DNA of 64,000 nt from Citrus sinensis (GCF_022201045.2 NC_068558.1:46341001-46405000); one strand, 5' to 3'; counted from the stretch's first letter, positions 1 through 13,241 are shown. The notes: generated by a model from the letters alone, not told the origin. Numbers and translations: made by a program.

Positions 1-611
1 AAACGTGCAATTTCTATGTTTAACTATGCTAGGTTACAATGGGACGCTTCTTCTTATTAATTGTTCTTCAACTTTTTTTTTTTTGGCGTTAGTTTTACGG
101 CAGTACTTTATTGTTTTATTTGCACCAAAATTGATTACAAATAATAATAATAATAAGTACATTTTCATTTTAATATGTGTGTGTATGGATATCGGCATAT
201 ATATGAAATGGGATTTCGTAGGAAATGAAATATTAAAGAATCCTCTGTATCTTTTGTGATTTCATGCAAGGATTTATCTTGGATATATATACATAAATAG
301 AAGGATTTCGAGGATTTCGTTGATTATGGCCAGATTTTTGACATATTGGCTAAATAAACCAAAAAGGTGTCGTTGCTTGTCTTTTAATTGCTTGTTTGTT
401 TAAATTGGTCGTAAATTTTCAACAATCGGCTAAATTGGTGGCATTAAATGACACATACATATATACGTCACCTAATAACGAGCCAACATCAATCATAATA
501 TCATATAGAAGAGTCAAAAGATTCTGTTACCATACACAAGTCACTGGAACAAAAAAGAAAAAATGATACCAATCAATCAATCGATTGGTTAATTAATCGC
601 AGATCAAAATA
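1..611. other. AT-rich upstream intergenic sequence
   Basis: I see no gene here. The only open frame near the left edge is short, low in complexity and unlike any family I know. The stretch is AT-rich with short (TAA) and (TA) runs, and leads into the galactinol synthase promoter. Confidence 0.5.
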
Positions 612-883
612 CACGTGAGCTACACCAACTCACGCCCAATTACAACCCTCGGAGATCTTGAGAACCCCATGCTATATGAAGCCCCTTCTAGTCCCTTCCA
701 TTGCAACTACTTTGGTAGATCCATCTCAGGAACGTTCTAGGTGTTATCAAATCCACCGTTGGATCGTCACGTTGGGGCACGTGTAGGGTACACATCTAAC
801 ATCTCAGAAAAATAAATGGTAAAATCTTTAATTTCTCAGCAACTTCGCCCCCGAATTTCCGCTCCGTGAAATGCCTATTTAAA
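612..883 (+). promoter_or_regulatory. Galactinol synthase promoter (G-boxes, HSE-like core, TATA)
   Basis: Two CACGTG G-boxes (ABRE cores) lie at 612-617 and 778-783. A GAACGTTC core at 730-737 matches the inverted GAAnnTTC half of a heat-shock element. A TATTTAAA box sits at 876-883, about 140 bp before the start codon, and a CT-rich leader follows at about 958-1015. Galactinol synthases are known stress genes driven by ABA and heat-shock factors, so the motif set fits. Function of these sites is inferred. Confidence 0.55.
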
Positions 884-1024
884 CCACCTCGCACCGTAAC
901 TCGTATTACCAGTGCAACAACAACCCAAAACAGCAGAAGCCCATCCCCTCTAAAATTGCTCTCTTTCTTTCTCTTTCTCTCTGTGATCTCCCTTTCTCTC
1001 TACAAGTTCTTCTAATCTCTAAAG

Positions 1025-2363
1025 ATGGCCCCTCCTGAACTGGTGCAAACAGCCGTGAAACCAGCCGGACTCGGCGCAAAACCCGCGAGCTTACCCGGGA
1101 GAGCTTACGTTACATTCTTGGCTGGTAACGGAGACTACGTAAAAGGCGTTGTTGGATTGGCCAAAGGTTTAAGAAAGGTGAAAACCGCGTACCCGTTAGT
1201 GGTTGCCGTTTTGCCTGACGTGCCTGAGGAACACCGCAATATCTTGGAGTCTCAGGGCTGTATTGTCAGGGAAATCGAACCCGTTTACCCGCCCGATAAC
1301 CAAACCCAATATGCCATGGCCTATTACGTCATCAACTACTCCAAGCTCCGTATATGGGAGGTAAGAACCTTTTTTTGGTATAGCTACAACGTACCTACTG
1401 TTCTGGCGTCGGAGACTTGTACTTGGATTAGATTCGAATGTTTCGAGAAGAGTTTTTTTATTTATTTTGTCGAATATGCCCCTGTTTGTGTTTCGCGCGC
1501 GGTAAATTAATTTGTACTTATTTATGACTGATCGGTTTGTGGTTGGTGGTGCATGGCATGCAGTTCGTGGAGTACAGTAAGATGATATACTTGGACGGAG
1601 ACATACAAGTTTTCGAGAACATTGATCACTTATTTGATCTGCCGGACGGGTATTTCTACGCGGTGATGGACTGTTTCTGCGAGAAAACATGGAGCAAGAC
1701 TCCGCAGTACAAGATAGGGTACTGCCAGCAGTGTCCGGATAGAGTGAGGTGGCCAGCTGAAATGGGGGAACCTCCAGCACTCTACTTCAACGCCGGTATG
1801 TTCGTGTTTGAGCCCAGCATCTCTACCTATCATGATCTTCTGGAAACTGTCAAAGTTACCCCTCCTACCACTTTCGCGGAGCAGGACTTTCTGAACATGT
1901 ATTTCAAGCACATTTACAAGCCTATTCCTCTTGTTTATAATCTTGTTCTGGCCATGTTATGGCGTCACCCTGAGAATGTTGAGCTTGACAAAGTCAAAGT
2001 TGTTCACTACTGCGCAGCGGTATGTGTGTATTACTCATTTTAAATTAAATTACATTTGCTAATTTTGATGCCCTATTATTAGTAATGGTCTTGTCGTCTT
2101 GGGTGCTAATTCATTGTATATTTGTATGAATATATGAACAGGGATCTAAGCCGTGGAGGTTCACAGGAGAGGAAGAGAATATGCAAAGAGAGGACGTCAA
2201 GATGCTGGTGAAGAAATGGTGGGACATTTACAATGACGAGTCATTGGATTACAAAAAGCCTTCTGCTGATGGTAATGCTGGGTCTGTGAACTTGCAGCCA
2301 TTCATTGATGCTCTCTCTGATGCTGCTGCCGTTCAGTTTGTGACCGCCCCATCCGCTGCTTAA
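1025..2363 (+). CDS. GolS: Galactinol synthase (GT8), 3 exons
   Basis: Exons are 1025-1360, 1564-2019 and 2142-2363, all with GT-AG borders, giving 337 aa. The enzyme moves galactose from UDP-galactose to myo-inositol, making galactinol, the first committed step to raffinose-family oligosaccharides; it acts in the cytosol. The GT8 metal-binding DxD motif is seen as LDGDIQ (residues 122-127), the late HYCAAGSKPW motif is at 260-269, and the C-terminus is the hydrophobic pentapeptide APSAA (333-337) that marks plant galactinol synthases. The length equals the family norm. The start is the first ATG after a CT-rich leader and precedes the usual MAPP-type N-terminus. Which GolS paralog it is cannot be told from here. 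Confidence 0.97.
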
Positions 2364-2819
2364 GGACCTTGTACCCTGCTGCGGTAATTGGCAACGGAAT
2401 TAAGGGGAAGCCTGAATTCTAGAGTTTTGGGATGCTGTTAATATGTGCTTCAAAGTTGTGTTACGGCAATTGTAATTTTTCTTAGCAATGGTAATTAATG
2501 CAGTACATGCTTCTAAATCATCACTGTTTAAGGTTTATTTCTCCTCAATTTGTCCGTAAACAAAACATTTGCTTATACGTTTCCATCAGTTCTTGATAGT
2601 GTCTAAATTAAGTACCGTGGCTTTGTAGCTTCAAAATCACTTGACCATAAAATCAAAATTTGTTCGACAAAACATGACTTTTTTTTTAAAAAAAATAATA
2701 TCAAGTTTGGTTACATCTGTACAGGCATTAAGTTGGAAAATTCGAAAATAAAAAAGAAATTGATATAATGGAGATTAGTTGTTCATGAATCATTGGCATG
2801 ACCATTACTTGTTATACGT
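2364..2819. other. Galactinol synthase 3' flank
   Basis: This likely holds the 3' UTR of the galactinol synthase gene, in the first 150-200 bases, and then AT-rich spacer. No gene is visible. Confidence 0.5.
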
Positions 2820-3340
2820 AGGACATGTTTACAAGTTCATCCGAGCTGATAATTGTTTATAAATTTATCTGACCTGGAAGTGGATTAAAATTTTTCGGCT
2901 ATTCATGAAACACAGGGGTTCTTTTGGATTCAATGATAAAATTTAAAATCAAGGTACAACATAAATTCATCAATATGATGTAAGCAGGGTAAGTTTATAA
3001 GTTCATCTGAGTTGATAATTTTTTATATATTTATTTGACTTGGAAGTTGATTAATTTTTTATTTCAGCTCTTCATGAGACGGAGGAATTGTTTTAGGGTA
3101 CGTTTGGAATTGAGATGCCGTGAAAAAAAAAAGTTGTAATTATGAAATAAAAATTAGTAATATATAATAAATGTAAATTTTAAATAATAATTTTGATAAA
3201 TTATTAAAGATATAATATATTTTTTCATATTAATATAACTTTTAAGTTACAGCAGTTAATGTTTACCAAACAATTTAATGCGTCCAACCTTAATTTCAAA
3301 TGCACCCTTAGATTCATCAATATGATATAAAAATTAAGAT
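2820..3340. repeat. Diverged direct duplication, two units
   Basis: The stretch starting near 2823 (acatgtttacaagttcatc) recurs near 2990 as gtaagtttataagttcatct, and similarity continues through GATAATT...TATTTGACYTGGAAG. The unit end aattcatcaatatgat (about 2966) recurs as gattcatcaatatgat at 3311. The second unit is split by the MITE at 3096-3307, so the duplication came first. Confidence 0.6.
3096..3307. mobile_element. Tourist/PIF-Harbinger-like MITE
   Basis: The left end GGGTACGTTTGGAATTGAG and the reverse complement of the right end (GGGTGCATTTGAAATTAAG) match in 16 of 19 bases. Both ends are flanked by TTA (3093-3095 and 3308-3310), the target site of Harbinger/Tourist elements. The 212-bp interior is AT-rich and non-coding. 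It needs a transposase supplied elsewhere. Confidence 0.75.
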
Positions 3341-5970
3341 CTAATATGAGAAACTAAAATTTGTTTCATTTATTGATTATGTTGTAGGTAACTAGGTATT
3401 GATTATGTCGGAGGGATGGGGTGAGCAATAGGACATGATACCTGAATTGAAATTGCAATTGACAAGTGTCCTTCATTTTTCTTGCTCAGTTTTTAAAGAT
3501 CGTTTAAAGATTTTATTATACCTGCACACTTTTATTAGGAATAATTAGGATTATTTTTCTTTTCTTTTCTTTTTCCTAATTATCTCATGCCTAATAACAC
3601 ATTCTTTTTATAACTTATCGTTTATTTTCTTGCTCATAATACAAAACTTTGGACCACAAATAAATTGATTGAACATCTAATTTTTCTTTTCATCTAACAT
3701 TTTATAGCATCTGCGTTATTTTTGTTCATCGTTTAGTGTTAATTGTGGTATCTCAAAGTCTCATTGTTCGTTTCAATTCTTCAATTTACTTATCAATTTC
3801 ATGCTTCTATAACTTCAAAGGTTTGTGCTAAAATAATTTTCACATGTATTTCATGCCTGCCACATATTTGATAAAATGTCCTCACATTAAAAAAAAAAAG
3901 AATGAGTCATAATTTTAATACTTATTTTGATTCAGGTCATATGAGGCGTTGCAAAATGAGATTGTTGATAGAGAGTAGCAGTAATGAGGAGATAGTTTTG
4001 AATGAAGCAATTGGCACCTCAATTTTACCGATATATTTTCAAAGATAGTGAATCTAAAGAGAAGATCAGGCATGTTTGTCAAATACCGTTGATGTATTCT
4101 TAGTTGCTGCTGGTTGTTGGCCTTTGGCTAGAGATGTTATGTACATGCCATGTTTGTCATTCTTATTGTATATAATACATATAATAAAGGAAAATTGTAA
4201 TGATTTTTATTGTACAAAATTTTAATATAGTAATAAAGCTATCTTACATGTTTATTGGCATTTGAAGTTTATTCTATATCAAATTTGTTTTGTTTCTGAA
4301 ATAACTTTCAATTGATATCGGGATGATGATGATGGAGTGTGTTTCAGTTATGCACGATGAGATTGAAAGCAAAGAAGTGGAAAGAAAAAAGGGGGATGTT
4401 TTAGAATTAAGACTTTATCTCAATATGATGCATTTTTAGGAATGTGGATAAAATAAAAAATGGACCAAATCTTAGCCACTAATAGCCAAAGTAGATAGGT
4501 GTAATAAGATCTTTAAAAGTTGAGTAAGAAATTAGGTCATCATTAGATCTCAATCCCCTTCATAAAACTTGAAAGGGGAGCTTAAAGATAGAATGAAAGA
4601 GTTATATTTTAAGTAAATTTTTGTTATATAAAATTTAACTATGCAGATCATACACACATTTGTCAATTGTATTACTTTTAATGCATTTTAGAATTCCTCC
4701 TTCAAAAGTAGATAATAGTCAGTCTAAAGATAATATTTAAAAAATGTTTCCCATAATGCTCTAAATTCGTCATGTCTTGAAGGACCATGGTAATTAGGAT
4801 AAAGTCTCCACAAAATTTATGACACATCAAATCAGTAAGATTCCACTTGGACCATATCAATAATTATCTAAAATACAACCCGAGTAGTTAAAAAAATGTG
4901 AAGAGGGATATAGTTGAATATGAGTAGTACCAGCACCAATAGATGTAGTTGTTCTTTTGGTTCAATTAACCTAGTAAAAAAGACATAAGAACTATATAAA
5001 AAAGACATAGGAACATTCTAAAGGCACTCTCATGTATAAAGTGAGGTGAACTTTAAAAGTAAAGCTGTATACACAAAGAGTGCTGCTAAATGACTAGAAG
5101 AATGAGAGAAAGCTGAGAGAAACTACAATCTAGGCTGTCGTTTTGTTTCCTCTCTCTCTCTCTCTTTCTTCTGTCAGCTTTTTCTCTCTCTCTCTTCTCT
5201 AAGCACATGCTCCATTCTCTCAACTTTCTCTCATTCTTCTTGATATTTAGCATTTTCCATACACAAAAGACTCATATTCGTTTAGAATTTCTTAGAAATC
5301 TAGCGTTCTTCACACTTTCACTGACTCATGCATCAAAATGTTGCAAAGCACTACCAGCGTCACTTCTGGCACTATCTTTCCTTTTTTGCAGGCCTGGAGT
5401 GATTATTTACCCCAAATCCTACCCAAAAACCAACGAGTTTGTCTATTTATAGCTGTTTTTACAAGTTCTCATAATATTTCTAGTCTGATTCAAAATGGGA
5501 CTAAAATAGGTAACGATCATTATTAATATAAATACATACAAGTTGTCTTTATAATTCTTGAATAGAGATAATGAAGATGATGATGATGATGATGATAATA
5601 ATAATAGAGTAGCATACGAGTTTATTCAAGAAAGTTTTCGATTTAACCGGTACTTTCATCTTCTAACTTGTTTATCTAGTAAATTTATTTCATTTTATTT
5701 TTAATCTGAACCGTTTATTTTATCAAAGGGCTAGATTTGATGGAGTATTCATACTGGTTTTTTGTCTTAGTATCACATGAGGACCCTGTAAAGCAATTTG
5801 TTTGAGTGGGAAGAGCATGTTTCCTTCGCCTACGATGATATCTGTGATGTAGCTCCATTGGACGTGGATCAAGTGATTTGCGGGTTAAATCAATACTTAT
5901 TAACATTCACCACTAAATTAAGGCAGACATAATGATGAATGTTTTCTTTTTCTTTCTCTTTGATTTTTTT
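3341..5970. other. Intergenic, no gene recognised
   Basis: This 2.6-kb stretch is AT-rich with stop codons in all frames. A CT-rich patch lies at about 5148-5200 and a (GAT)n(AAT)n microsatellite at about 5576-5606. Two overlapping short open frames at 5207-5526 have no recognisable family. An old solo LTR around 5000-5560 is possible but not supported by clear ends. Confidence 0.4.
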
Positions 5971-6235
5971 TCATGAGCAAATATCAATAAATTGTAAATG
6001 TAATTAAATATATATGTACCAAGAAGTAATTAATTTCCTTAATTTCTAAACCGTTTTCATGAGCAAATATCAATCAATAAATTGTAATGTAATTGAAAAT
6101 ATATGCACCATGAAGCAATTAATTTCCTTAATTTCTAAACCGTTTTCACGAACAAATATCAATCAATAAATTGTAATGTAATTGAAAATATATGCACCAT
6201 GAAGTAATTAATTTCATTAATTTCTAAACCGTTTT
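5971..6235. repeat. Three tandem copies of an ~88-bp unit upstream of the PMEI gene
   Basis: Units begin at 5971, 6057 and 6146. Each runs from tcatgagcaaatatcaat (or tcacgaacaaatatcaat) through attaatttcattaatttc to ctaaaccgttt. Units 2 and 3 are nearly identical and unit 1 differs by small gaps. The array ends about 280 bp before the PMEI-like start codon. Confidence 0.9.
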
Positions 6236-6517
6236 TCAATTTGTATCATCTCTTTTATGCCAAAATGCTAGGAATATCTGATTTTAATTACTATATTTAC
6301 TTAAATCGACACGTAATATTCACTGCTGCCCAACTGCTAAAGTGATAATTTCAATTGACACAGTCAAACGGTGTACTATATTATGTTTGAAACGGAGAAA
6401 AAGGAAATAAATGAGAGGAGGGCAACAATTTTAGTTTTTGCATGAAGCTGTACGTTTCGGCGGAATTGGATAGATTATATATAGTAGATGCATCGAAAGC
6501 GAAGAAGAAATTAAGAA

Positions 6518-7066
6518 ATGGCTTCTAATAACAATTACAAGTTAATGGCGATTATGCTTGTGCTTCTTGTTGGTTTTTTGAGCGTGAATGTTTCGGAGGC
6601 AGCGTCTGAATTAGTGAAGCGCGTGTGCGAGCAATCGAATGACAATGGATATTGCCTTGCAGCATTCGGATCGGACCCTCGTTCGGATTCACTTGGTTTG
6701 CACGGGCTTGGCATCCTCTCTATTCAAATGAACATTATCGCAGCACAGGACGCTCTTGATAAGTTTCCTGATCTTCGTAAAAATGTCACTGATGAAGTTG
6801 GCCAGAGACGACTGGCTGTGTGCCAATCCGATTTCGAAACTGCACTGAAGAAATTTAATGAGGCATTCAGCACTGCCGACAAAAAGGCTTATTCCGAGGC
6901 CAAAAACTTGGTCTCAGATGGAGGCAATTCTGTTTTCGATTGTCGAAGTGTTTACAAATGGGGCGATCCCGTTGCTGACCCCCCGGTATCAGCTGACATT
7001 CAGAAGATAACTAATAATATAGTGAGAGTTATTAATACTGTCCTCGATATGCTTGTGGGAAAATGA
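6518..7066 (+). CDS. PMEI / invertase-inhibitor-like secreted protein
   Basis: A single exon of 182 aa. Residues 1-28 form a signal peptide (positive start, long hydrophobic core, VSEA end), so the protein is sent to the apoplast. Four cysteines (C37, C46, C102, C142) fit the family's two disulfides: the C-x8-C hairpin near the N-terminus and a second pair in the helical bundle. An NVT glycosylation sequon lies at 89-91. Members block pectin methylesterases or acid invertases by binding their active sites, and sequence alone does not tell the two classes apart. Length (about 150-aa mature protein) and lack of introns are usual. A TATATATA run at 6476-6483 is close to the start codon, so the real TATA box may lie further upstream. 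Three tandem 88-bp repeats sit upstream. Confidence 0.88.
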   Translation: MASNNNYKLMAIMLVLLVGFLSVNVSEAASELVKRVCEQSNDNGYCLAAFGSDPRSDSLGLHGLGILSIQMNIIAAQDALDKFPDLRKNVTDEVGQRRLAVCQSDFETALKKFNEAFSTADKKAYSEAKNLVSDGGNSVFDCRSVYKWGDPVADPPVSADIQKITNNIVRVINTVLDMLVGK

Positions 7067-8470
7067 GTATGGAGTATATGATGTATTTTTTATGTTACGC
7101 GTTATCTAAGGATAATAAAGTGGTATAAGATTATGGGTAATTTTCGGTTTTCTCCCCTAGGTTTGGGATCCTTCCAGTTTGATAGATTGTACGAGCGTTT
7201 CTTCACTTTATACTCCTGCCGTTAGTATAAAATTTATTTAACTGTTAATTAACTACATAAATGACCAAAACACCCTTGGATCAATAAAACAATATTTGAG
7301 ACATTTACTGGGCAATAGATCACTGACAAATTTGGCACCAAATTTTAATGAAATGTTAGTACACCCATGATAAATTTCAATTTCCATTTGTTGTGCCGCC
7401 GAAAAAAATCAAAATTATAAAAAAGGAGTTCATCTGTACTAGTATTACCGTTGAATCAAATGACTATATTGGCATAGTAGATGACTATAAATTCATCATC
7501 TGTTAAGCCAATATTAAAAGTAATTTGATGGGGAAATTCATCACGAACAAAAGTTGAGGAAAATAACTCATTCACAGCAAATTCATCTCAACATTCTCAT
7601 TTATCATCCATCTCAATCTCTACCCTCGATCATTTTTTTGAATAACTCTACGTTGACTTGCTGTTCTCAGTCTAAATAATATAGAGCCCATTTGGGACTA
7701 CTTTTGAGAGTCTCAAAAGTTATTTTAAAAAATGAAAAGTTAATTTAAAAAAAAATTACTAAATACTAAAATTAACTTTTAACTTTTCATAATTACTTTT
7801 AAGTCTCTCATAAACAATTTCAAATAGGCATTTATACTTAATATAGTTATATATATATTTTTCACACACACACACACACATATTACAAGAATCTAAAACT
7901 ATCTTTATTATTTAGAAAATAAAATTATTAAATTTAAAGAGATTATTATTATTACCAATTATATTGAAATAACAAAATAAAAAAATAAAATTAATAACAA
8001 AAAAATTATTTTAGTTATCAATTATTATATATACACAATAAAAAATATTTTATATACATATTTGTAAATATATAAATAAATTTTGTTAAACTTTATGTTC
8101 AATTCAGTCATTTATATTCTTACACAAATTCAATAATAAAATTTATCAAACACGTAATTTTTAAAATTCAAAATATTTTTAAAAATAAATTTAATCAAAT
8201 ATTTAACATTTTTTTACAATTCGACTAATATATAATTATTTTAAAAATTACAACCCTATTAAACTTTCCTTAGCATTATTTATATATTTTGTGATGTAAG
8301 AACGGCGTGTTTCATTAAGGAGAAGAAGTCGTGGAAGGGGCGCATTAAACCTATGGAGAACCACAGGCGTTTAGGCGAACATGGCGCTCGGTAAAAAAAT
8401 TCCCTTGTGTGTTTCGTTTAAATCAATCAAAATTGCGGGTTAATAATTTCCCAATTCCATCTAGATAACT
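7067..8470. other. Intergenic, AT-rich
   Basis: The first 100 bases are probably the PMEI 3' UTR. Bases 7130-7400 look like degraded transposon sequence. A MITE-like foldback is listed separately, a short CA run lies at 7864-7880, and 7900-8280 is extremely AT-rich. The last 150 bases would hold the PPR promoter, but I see no clear TATA box. Confidence 0.45.
7686..7829. mobile_element. Short foldback MITE-like element
   Basis: The ends GCCCATTTGGG (7686) and AAATAGGC (to 7829) form an imperfect terminal inverted repeat. Inside, TTTGAGAG/CTCTCA and AAAGTTAATTT/AAATTAACTTT pair further, so most of the 144 bp folds back. I could not find a certain target-site duplication, and the family is unassigned. 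Confidence 0.45.
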
Positions 8471-9991
8471 ATGATTCATCAACCTCTTCCATTGAAGTAT
8501 GCTTCGAAACTCTCGTTTCTTTCAAAAAACGCAACTTCACTGATCTCTCGTCTATATTTTTCTTCTGATATCTCACCTAAAAACGACGATGTCGACACCA
8601 TTTTTCGCATAATCACCAGCTCTACATCATGTAAACACCTCAAACAATCGCTGAAATCAAGTGAGGTTAATATCTCCAACGATTTGGTCGATAAAATCTT
8701 GAAGAGGGTCCGGTTCAGCCACGGTAATCCTTTACAAGCACTGGATTTCTACAGATATATAGACAATAGAAGAGGGTTTTTTCACACTGCATTTTCTTTA
8801 GACACAATGCTTTATATGTTAGGTAGAGGCCGTAGATTTGATATAATTTGGGATGTTTTAGCTGATACAAAGAGAAAAGATCAATCTTTGATATCACCCA
8901 GAACTATCCAAGTGGTTTTAGCTAGAGTTGCTAAGGTTTGTTCTGTTAGGCAGACTGTTGAGTCGTTTAAAAAGTTCAAGAAGCTGGTTCCGGATTTCGA
9001 TATTACTTGTTTTAATGCTTTGTTGAGGACTTTGTGTCAGGAGAAGAGTATGACAGATGCTAGGAATGTGTATCATAGTTTAAAATATGATTTTAGGCCT
9101 AATTTGCAGACTTTTAATATACTTTTGTCCGGGTGGAAGTCGGTGGATGAGGCTGAGGGTTTTCTTGAGGAGATGAGAGAAATGGGAGTGAAACCTGATA
9201 TTGTTTCGTATAATTGTTTGATTGATGTATATTGTAAGGATAGACAAGTAGAGAAGGCATATAAGATTGTTGAGAAGATGAGGGATGAAGATATATCTCC
9301 TGATGTGATCTCATATACGAGTATCATTGGGGGTTTGGGCTTGGTTGGTCAGCCTGACAAAGCTAGAGATGTTTTGAAAGAAATGAAGGAGTATGGCTGC
9401 TACCCAGATGCTGCAGCTTATAATGCGGCTATTAGGAATTACTGCATAGCAAAGAGGCTTCGTGATGCATCTGGGTTGATGGATGAGATGGTGGAAAAGG
9501 GTTTAAGCCCAAATGCAACTACTTACAATCTGTTCTTTAGGGTCTTTTACTGGTCAAATGATTTGAGAAGTTCATGGAATTTATATTGTAGAATGATGGG
9601 TACTGGGTGCCTCCCAAATACACAGTCTTGTATGTTTCTAGTTAAATTGTGTAAGCGGCAGGAAAAGGTGGAGATAGCGTTGCAGTTATGGAATGACATG
9701 GTGGAGAAGGGTTTTGGGTCTTACATTTTGGTTTCTGATGTTTTGTTTGATTTGCTTTGTGACATGGGGAAATTGGTGGAGGCAGAGAAAAGTTTCTTGG
9801 AGATGATAGAGAAAGGACATAAGCCAAGCCAAGTTTCTTTCCGGAGGATTAAGGCTCTTATGGAGCTTGCAAACAAGCAAGAAGCCCTTCAAAACTTATC
9901 AAATAAGATGGCTCTTTTTGGACCTTCTATGATTCCCAAAAGGGAAGAGTATTTAGCAGAGATGTCAGCTTCTGACTCCTTTTCTTGTTAA
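8471..9991 (+). CDS. Pentatricopeptide repeat protein, P class, probably mitochondrial
   Basis: An intronless gene of 506 aa. The N-terminus is rich in Ser, Arg and Leu with few acidic residues (LKYASKLSFLSKNATSLISR), like a mitochondrial presequence. About eight P-type PPR motifs run from about residue 177 to 460, for example those starting DITCFNALL, DIVSYNCLI, DVISYTSII and DAAAYNAAI and ending KPD, SPD or YPD. There is no E, DYW or SMR domain, so RNA processing, stabilisation or translation is likelier than editing. Sixth/first-prime residue pairs read N-N, N-D, N-D, T-D, N-N, N-N, which the published PPR code would read as roughly C U U G C C. The exact Arabidopsis counterpart is not clear to me. 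Confidence 0.93.
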   Translation: MIHQPLPLKYASKLSFLSKNATSLISRLYFSSDISPKNDDVDTIFRIITSSTSCKHLKQSLKSSEVNISNDLVDKILKRVRFSHGNPLQALDFYRYIDNRRGFFHTAFSLDTMLYMLGRGRRFDIIWDVLADTKRKDQSLISPRTIQVVLARVAKVCSVRQTVESFKKFKKLVPDFDITCFNALLRTLCQEKSMTDARNVYHSLKYDFRPNLQTFNILLSGWKSVDEAEGFLEEMREMGVKPDIVSYNCLIDVYCKDRQVEKAYKIVEKMRDEDISPDVISYTSIIGGLGLVGQPDKARDVLKEMKEYGCYPDAAAYNAAIRNYCIAKRLRDASGLMDEMVEKGLSPNATTYNLFFRVFYWSNDLRSSWNLYCRMMGTGCLPNTQSCMFLVKLCKRQEKVEIALQLWNDMVEKGFGSYILVSDVLFDLLCDMGKLVEAEKSFLEMIEKGHKPSQVSFRRIKALMELANKQEALQNLSNKMALFGPSMIPKREEYLAEMSASDSFSC

Positions 9992-11760
9992 TCACAAGAT
10001 TGTGATTGATCTTGGCTTTCAGAATATTTAGAGACCATTGTGATACTACTACTGGTGTGTGAAGAGAGGGTTTGTAAAGCACTTGATGTAAAGAATTAGG
10101 GCCCAATCAACTCGTGCTTCTCTTGCATTCTAGGCACAGTCTGGCCCCTAGCGGAGGTTTTTGTTTCATACCTTGTAACTTTTGTGTTGTTTGCAGTTTG
10201 CTCTCTTGCAGAAATTCTTTTATTGTTACACTTTCCATTCTGATTTTGGTTCTTCGAGGGGGTTGGGGGACATGCAATAAACAGGAAAGAATAAATAATT
10301 CCAACAGATTGAGCAACTTGATTGACGTGCTGCATGGTTATTTGGAACAAAGACATGTTGCCTCCAGTTGGGATATCATCTATCCAAAAATAACAAATTT
10401 ACAATGCTGTGCAAACTTGAGGCTGGGACTTAGGAATGATTTGCCGAAGGTTACTCCTTAAGGCTCGAAGTGCGTCGTAGACAGCGTTTTCGGGTTTTCA
10501 GCCAATCAGTTGAGCTTGCTCGGGTGGTTAACTAGTGTTTAAAACAGCATTCTATAGTGCTCATATTTCAGGCAAAACTACCTTGTCAAGCTGCCAGATT
10601 CTCACTGCAGCCTCTTCTGTCAAAATGTCATTCAGTTGAACCAGTCTCAAGGGTCTGATTGTCGTGGAGCAAATACTTATTAACGGCCTCTTTCTCCTCT
10701 CTTAGTATTGTTGTTATATTCTCATTACTTTAAAAAATGTAACAATTCATCGCAACACAGTTCTGCATTTTTTTTTTCTTGTATATACGCATGCCCACTC
10801 TTAAGTTGACTTATTTCAAATCTTTCTAATCTAAACATTGAGGCGCATCTGCGTGGCAATAGGTGAATCTTTTGTTTTCATTATTCAAATTGGAGGATTT
10901 GAATCCAAAACTGTGGTGGATTTTTTGTCTTTGAATTTATAGCCTCCGATTACGGACATACTCTCGATGTGAGACACTTCCACACCAGTCTCCCAAATGC
11001 AAGATAGTTGATTGAACGTGTGAATGTCGGAAGTTAGACCAATTATAAGCTTAAATCAGACTGGCATCAACACATTTTTTAAGTTTCCATTTAACTTGAC
11101 GTATAATGACATCTAAAATTTATGAAAAAGTGTTTTTATGCAGTTGATTCCGACAGCGTCTCAAACCATTAATCCTCCCAAATCCAAAGACGGTTGATTG
11201 AATATGTGAATGTAGTACTAGTAACTTGGACAAATTATAAGCTTAAAACAGAGTGGCATTTATCACAATTTTTAAGATCCCATTTAACATGACGTATACC
11301 TACATCTAAAATTTATTAATAAGACATGCAGTTGATTCCGAGAGCACACAATATAAGTCGCCAATCTCTGCGGCACCACTTCGTGGTCCCACGATATCAG
11401 TTGCAAATCCCTATGATTCAGAGACTTACAACAATTTCGACCGGCTAGCCTCAATACCAAATATCTGGCGATGGCAAAACCATGAATGCAGGCCCATCAC
11501 CTCTCTTTGAGGTTGAACATAACAAAAACTGCAACTATCAGGAAAAAGGAGGCTATCGAGAGGACACCATGAGGAAAGATAAACATTCAAGAATTATTCT
11601 GAAGCTACAAGAAACAAATCTCAACGTTTGCAAGGGAAACAACAAACACAGTAAAACGGGCAACGAAGCTATTACAGGAAGGAAAGCAAGAACACTTGAG
11701 ATGTGTTGTTAACTCTGTATTTCAGCAGTTGCGGCAACCCAAAACTCAAAATTTAGTTGT
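9992..11760. other. Converging 3' ends of the PPR (+) and ARF (-) genes
   Basis: Roughly the first 400 bases may belong to the PPR 3' UTR and roughly 11400-11760 to the ARF 3' UTR. Between them is a 186-bp direct duplication listed separately. No coding sequence is recognised; open frames at 10114 and 11482 look incidental. Confidence 0.45.
10987..11350. repeat. Diverged 186-bp direct duplication
   Basis: GTTGATTGAACGTGTGAATG at 11007 recurs as GTTGATTGAATATGTGAATG at 11193. Further matches in order are aattataagcttaaa, the block cattta-acntgacgtat, catctaaaatttat and gcagttgattccga. The copies differ by many substitutions, so the duplication is old. Confidence 0.75.
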
Positions 11761-13236
<1,476 letters not shown>

Positions 13237-13241
13237 TCACA

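Noticed and set aside
1196-1911. Long minus-strand frames
   Set aside because: They are antisense shadows of galactinol synthase exons.
5000-5560. Possible solo LTR with CT-rich part
   Set aside because: No TG...CA ends with a target-site duplication could be set.
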